In this document: positions 33,875-37,363 of the stretch, piece after piece
How the letters are laid out: every line of letters starts with the position of its first letter
How positions within the stretch are numbered: position 1 is the stretch's first letter
Assembly (NCBI GenBank): GCA_004297485.1
Contig: SCTM01000246.1
Coordinates: 1-37,363, forward strand
DNA: 37,363 nt
Origin: Rhodospirillaceae bacterium
GTDB taxonomy: Bacteria; Pseudomonadota; Alphaproteobacteria; Rhodospirillales; Rhodospirillaceae
Direction of reading: 5' to 3'
The notes under the pieces: model-generated
What the model was told of the DNA's origin: nothing
What the model saw: the letters and a program-made list of their open reading frames with translations, nothing else
Databases searched by the model: none
Position numbers and translations under genes: made by a program

Positions 33875-34378
33875 GTGGAAACCATAACCAAAATCCGCGA
33901 GCAATTGAGGCCGTTCACACCTCACCTTCTGGCGATGGTCGTTGCAATAGCTCTGGGTATGAGCGTGGGATTGATGAAGGTGACTGGCGCTCCGCCACCA
34001 CTCTCAAACGCGGATCGATGGACTTTGCCGCGATGGGCTCCGTTCGTGGCAGGATCCATCCGGCAGGAATTGGCGACAAGTGCGATATTCACGCTGGATC
34101 CAAGCAAGAAACGCGCCGACCAACCGGTCGAGGTCGTCGTTCCAGCATGGCGGTTTACCGGAACGGTTCGAGAAGGCGACCGGCAAATCGCGCTCATCGA
34201 GGTCGACAAAGGCATGCATATAAGGCGCATTCTTCCGGGCGACGAACTCCCGGGCGGTGCAAAAGTGACGGCCGTTCGTGTCGGCGAGTTGGTTTATACT
34301 GACAGCACCGGCGATCAGGTGCTGAAGTTATTTAGCAGCGACGCAAAGCTGCCCGCTGCTGCCACCCACAAGAATTGA
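33875..34378 (+). CDS. GspC/XpsN-like inner-membrane connector with HR domain
   Basis: This 167-residue protein lies between gspM and gspD, the xpsN position in Xanthomonas, where the protein fulfils the GspC role. It has one N-terminal span (LLAMVVAIALGMSVGLM, about 18-34) and a periplasmic domain with the HR-type beta pattern: FTGTVREGDRQIALIEV, RILPGDELPGGAKVTAV and a final GDQVLKLF. The HR domain contacts the secretin N0 domain. No PDZ domain is present, so it is shorter than classical GspC. The GTG start at 33875 is supported by AGGAGAGG just upstream. Confidence 0.8.
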   Translation: METITKIREQLRPFTPHLLAMVVAIALGMSVGLMKVTGAPPPLSNADRWTLPRWAPFVAGSIRQELATSAIFTLDPSKKRADQPVEVVVPAWRFTGTVREGDRQIALIEVDKGMHIRRILPGDELPGGAKVTAVRVGELVYTDSTGDQVLKLFSSDAKLPAAATHKN

Positions 34379-34394
34379 TGGAAACGAGTTGAAC

Positions 34395-36461
34395 ATGACC
34401 CCAGCTCAGAAAAAGAGCCAGCGCCATTTCTGGATCACGGCGTCCTTCATAACCAGCACTGTTCTGGGGGGATGCGCGAACAGCGAGAGCTCGGTTCATC
34501 CGGTTCCCTTCACGGAGCCAATGAAGATCGTCAAGAATCAGGGAGAGAATGAAAATCAGCAGCCATTAAGTGGACAGGCAACGGCCCGTGATCATTTAAC
34601 TACGGCGTCGGGACCTACCCCGCCCCCGGCGAAAACGCTCCCCGAGCCCATCAGCACCTCTACCGCTCCCCCGCTGACCGGTGAGCCCATCAGCGTCAAT
34701 TTCGATGGCATGCGACTGCCTGCCTTTGTCAACACCGTCTTCGGAGAGATGTTGAAAGTCACTTTTGAGATCGATAGCAGCGTGAGCCAGAAAGATCAGC
34801 TTGTCACCCTTCGCACTGCAGAGCCCATGGCTCCGGCCAAATTCCTGCAACTAGTGGAGGAGGTGCTTGGCAATTATGGAATCAGCGTCGTCTATTCGAA
34901 TGGTGTCTATCGAATCATTGAATCAACTAACGTTAAGCAATCTATTCCTCGGATCGTTCGCACGCGCGCGCTTTCCACTATTCCCGCCGATATGCGGCCA
35001 GTTTTCTATTTTCAACCACTCAACAACGTCAATACTTCCACGATGAGTCTTTGGCTACAGATCGCGGTGAAGGATCGGGTTCAATCGGTCACCGTTCCCA
35101 ACTTTAATGGACTGCTGCTGTTGGGAAACAATGAAGACGTTGCCTCCGCGGTTGATCTCATACAAGCTCTCGATCAACCATATTTGGCGGGCTCCAAGAG
35201 TTTAAAGATATCGCCGGCCTTCTGGAGCGCGCAGAAACTTGCGCAGCAAATCACCGAAATCATGACCGCCGAGGGATATAGTATCGGTGTTGGTGCTGGC
35301 AATCCGGCTGCGGTGCGTCTTGTACCAATCGACGCACTTAACGTCATCATTGCCTTCGGGACCGGCGAAGATGCGCTCCAGCACACGCTGCAATGGGCTA
35401 CCGAATTAGACCAGCCTGGACAAACGGTCGGCAGTCAAGGCGTCTTTTACCATCAGGTCTATAATACCAAGGCGAAGGGACTGGCCGATATCGTCAAAGG
35501 ACTCCTCGATCAGGGGGTCGGATTGGCCAACAACAGTGACCAAAAGGGCGGGCAGACCTCTGGGGGATCGGCGAAACAGCGCATCGTCGTCGATGAGCCT
35601 CGCAATGGGCTGATCTTTCTGGGTAGTGCCGAGGAATATGCGCAGTTCAGGACGCTCGTTGATCAGATGGACCATGCGCCCTTGGAGGTCATGATCGAAG
35701 CGACCGTCGCCGAGGTCACGCTCAACAAGAATCAAAACCTTGGGATGACATTGGGATTTGATTCTGGCGCCACCAATGTTCCCAACCGGACGACGGCGAC
35801 ATCGAGCGCAAGCGGCATATTCTACAGCATCCTGCGCAGCAAGGGAGAAATCTCCGGCCAGATCAGCGCGCTTGCCTCCCGCAACAAGGTCCAGGTCCTC
35901 TCCAGCCCCCGCCTTGTCACCAGCAGCGGCCAAACGGCGGCCATCAGCGTCGGAACTGATGTTCCCATTGTCACGGCACAGGAAACCGCGCCGAACGCCA
36001 CCGTCGGCGGCACAAGCTCCCTCCTTCAGTCGATCCAATATCGCAGCACGGGCATTCTTTTGAATATCACCCCGACCATAAATTCAAACAGACGCGTTGA
36101 ACTCGCGGTCTCGCAGGAGGTAAGCAGCGCCAGCGCAAATACAACCTCCACCGTATCGAGTCCGACCATCCTCAAGAGATCAATACAAACCGACCTATCA
36201 CTGGATGATGGCCAGACCGTGCTCCTGGGAGGACTGATTTCCGAGACATATAACGAGGGTGACAACGGCGTTCCCTATTTGAAAGATATTCCCGTGTTGG
36301 GAAATCTTTTCAAAACCCAATCCAAGTCCATCGATCGCACGGAACTGATCGTGCTGCTCACACCCTATATCATCGACAGCCCGGACGCGGCGGCCCAGGT
36401 CAGAGACAGTTTCCGCAGTAAACTTGGCGACTGGGCCACGCCTCCGAAATCCGCGCACTAG
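34395..36461 (+). CDS. gspD: Type II secretion outer-membrane secretin GspD (lipoprotein)
   Basis: This 688-residue secretin forms the outer-membrane channel. A lipobox (TVLGGC, Cys27) marks it as a lipoprotein, as reported for some T2SS secretins. A Pro/Thr-rich linker (about 50-100) leads to N domains (ISVNFDGMRLPAFVNTVF onward). The C-terminal secretin core contains LEVMIEATVAEVTLN, VQVLSSPRLVTSSGQTA, ISVGTDVPIVTAQ, LDDGQTVLLGGLIS and GVPYLKDIPVLGNLFK, then the DRTELIVLLTPYII strand. A TTG two codons upstream (34389) is possible; I prefer the ATG at 34395. It may target without a classical pilotin because of its own lipid anchor. Confidence 0.95.
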   Translation: MTPAQKKSQRHFWITASFITSTVLGGCANSESSVHPVPFTEPMKIVKNQGENENQQPLSGQATARDHLTTASGPTPPPAKTLPEPISTSTAPPLTGEPISVNFDGMRLPAFVNTVFGEMLKVTFEIDSSVSQKDQLVTLRTAEPMAPAKFLQLVEEVLGNYGISVVYSNGVYRIIESTNVKQSIPRIVRTRALSTIPADMRPVFYFQPLNNVNTSTMSLWLQIAVKDRVQSVTVPNFNGLLLLGNNEDVASAVDLIQALDQPYLAGSKSLKISPAFWSAQKLAQQITEIMTAEGYSIGVGAGNPAAVRLVPIDALNVIIAFGTGEDALQHTLQWATELDQPGQTVGSQGVFYHQVYNTKAKGLADIVKGLLDQGVGLANNSDQKGGQTSGGSAKQRIVVDEPRNGLIFLGSAEEYAQFRTLVDQMDHAPLEVMIEATVAEVTLNKNQNLGMTLGFDSGATNVPNRTTATSSASGIFYSILRSKGEISGQISALASRNKVQVLSSPRLVTSSGQTAAISVGTDVPIVTAQETAPNATVGGTSSLLQSIQYRSTGILLNITPTINSNRRVELAVSQEVSSASANTTSTVSSPTILKRSIQTDLSLDDGQTVLLGGLISETYNEGDNGVPYLKDIPVLGNLFKTQSKSIDRTELIVLLTPYIIDSPDAAAQVRDSFRSKLGDWATPPKSAH

Positions 36462-36537
36462 TCGCCGGCCGACGCATTTCAACACGATCACATTGCGCGC
36501 ATTATCTAACCACATTGGAGCCACCGGGATTTACAGG

Positions 36538-37308
36538 ATGAGATATAAAACTACATTGCTCGTTATACTCGCTATCGCGTTGTCGGCGTGTACGACCGCC
36601 CCTGCTAAACAGACAGCAACATCATCCGCCAAGAAAACGCAGGAAATCCCGGCCGCCGTGCCGGAGCTTGCAAATACCTCTGTTGCCGATCTTGAACGGA
36701 TGGTGGCCGCTGGTGATCTCAAAGCGCATGTGGAACTGGGAACGCGCTATGGTCTAGGCAAGGGGGTCGAGAAGAACTACGACAAGGCGGTGACCTTGCT
36801 GCGAGCCGCGGCCGAGCGTAATGATCCGGAAGCGCAGTTTTACTTGGGTACTGCCTATAACAACGGGGCTGGCGTTCCCAAGGACGACGCCATAGCCGTT
36901 CTCTGGTTCGAACGCAGCGCCGCCCAACACTATGCGGTTGCTGACTATTGGATGGGCTACATGGTCGCAACCGGTGGTGGAGGCATTAACCCGACGTGGG
37001 CCGGGGCAATTCCCTATCTGTGGGACGGGGCCATTCAGGGCAATTCCGCAGCCGCATTCCTGCTCGGGTATGCCTACGACCAGGGAACAGATATCGACCA
37101 TAATCCGCGAGCAGCGGCATATTGGTATCGTCGCGCTGATATGTATCAGCGTGCCGAAAACAATACATTCAACGTCAAAGCGGAATACAATCTTTTGCTC
37201 TTAATCAAGAAAGGCGCAGTCGAGTGGCAGCCCGGCGATCCTGGCTCGCCGCCAAACCACGATGATAAGTCGAGCTCGGCCGCACCCGCGCCCGCGGGTC
37301 ATAATTGA
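36538..37308 (+). CDS. Sel1-repeat lipoprotein
   Basis: This 256-residue lipoprotein has a short signal with lipobox LSAC (Cys18), then an Ala/Thr-rich linker and about four Sel1-like repeats (about 60-225). Repeat signatures include AHVELGTRYGLGKGVEKNYDKA, cut here for length as AHVELGTRYGLG and KNYDKAVTLLRAAAE, then AQFYLGTAYNNGAGVPKD and AAYWYRRADMY. The tail is Pro/Ser/Ala-rich. Sel1 repeats bind proteins. It follows gspD by 76 bases and may be in the same operon. A TPR-like lipoprotein beside a secretin suggests a pilotin-like or assembly role, but this is inference. The ATG at 36538 is chosen because it gives a normal signal peptide. Confidence 0.75.
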   Translation: MRYKTTLLVILAIALSACTTAPAKQTATSSAKKTQEIPAAVPELANTSVADLERMVAAGDLKAHVELGTRYGLGKGVEKNYDKAVTLLRAAAERNDPEAQFYLGTAYNNGAGVPKDDAIAVLWFERSAAQHYAVADYWMGYMVATGGGGINPTWAGAIPYLWDGAIQGNSAAAFLLGYAYDQGTDIDHNPRAAAYWYRRADMYQRAENNTFNVKAEYNLLLLIKKGAVEWQPGDPGSPPNHDDKSSSAAPAPAGHN

Positions 37309-37363
37309 GCAAGACTTGCTTCCTATTTAAATATCCGCCAAAGAGGCGCGCACAACGTTTCCC

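Overview
The window comes from a Gram-negative bacterium of moderately high GC, probably an alphaproteobacterium. The Gram-negative call is firm: there is a nearly complete type II secretion system (T2SS) with a lipidated secretin, a second lipoprotein and several Sec signal peptides. The alphaproteobacterial call is weaker. It rests on a palindromic intergenic repeat (about 27298-27440, with the TGCTCTAG and CTTTTCC blocks familiar from alphaproteobacterial genomes) and on general gene style. No tRNA, rRNA, CRISPR array, transposase or phage gene was seen.

Left part (1-7.9 kb) is a surface-sugar region. It holds the N-terminal part of a DegT/DnrJ/EryC1-type aminotransferase (minus strand, running off the window), a GT-B-like protein of unknown function, and a PseF-type pseudaminic acid cytidylyltransferase. 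Facing these is a tight minus-strand operon of four genes: a WbpG-type N-acetyl sugar amidotransferase, HisH-like and HisF-like ammonia-supplying subunits, and a second WbpG-type paralogue with an altered PP-loop. These genes suggest a CMP-activated pseudaminic acid-like sugar carrying acetamidino groups. A SAM methyltransferase follows. Two small secreted proteins of unknown function (7.9-8.8 kb) separate this part from the secretion genes.

Right part (9.0-37.3 kb) is a T2SS locus in the order E ... F G H I J K L M N/C D, the order known from Xanthomonas xps, but E and F are about 16.7 kb apart. Between them lie seven TPR proteins carrying eight C-terminal GT-B (heptosyltransferase/GT9-like) modules; one protein is a double TPR-GT-TPR-GT fusion. 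A small GT8-like glycosyltransferase divides the array into two sequence subfamilies. Most of these genes are joined by ATGA stop/start overlaps, so they look like one polycistronic unit with gspE. After the array comes a secreted, cysteine-free, Ser/Thr/Ala/Gly-rich protein of 513 residues. It has its own strong-looking promoter, a hairpin-rich leader, and a perfect 12-bp terminator, which together resemble an abundant surface-layer or matrix protein. gspF to gspD and a Sel1-repeat lipoprotein follow.

My main hypothesis is a dedicated glycosylate-and-secrete island. The cytoplasmic TPR glycosyltransferases would modify the 513-residue protein, possibly with sugars related to the left-hand region. 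Sec would then move it to the periplasm and the adjacent T2SS across the outer membrane. Gene content and arrangement are read from sequence; the substrate link and sugar chemistry are inference.
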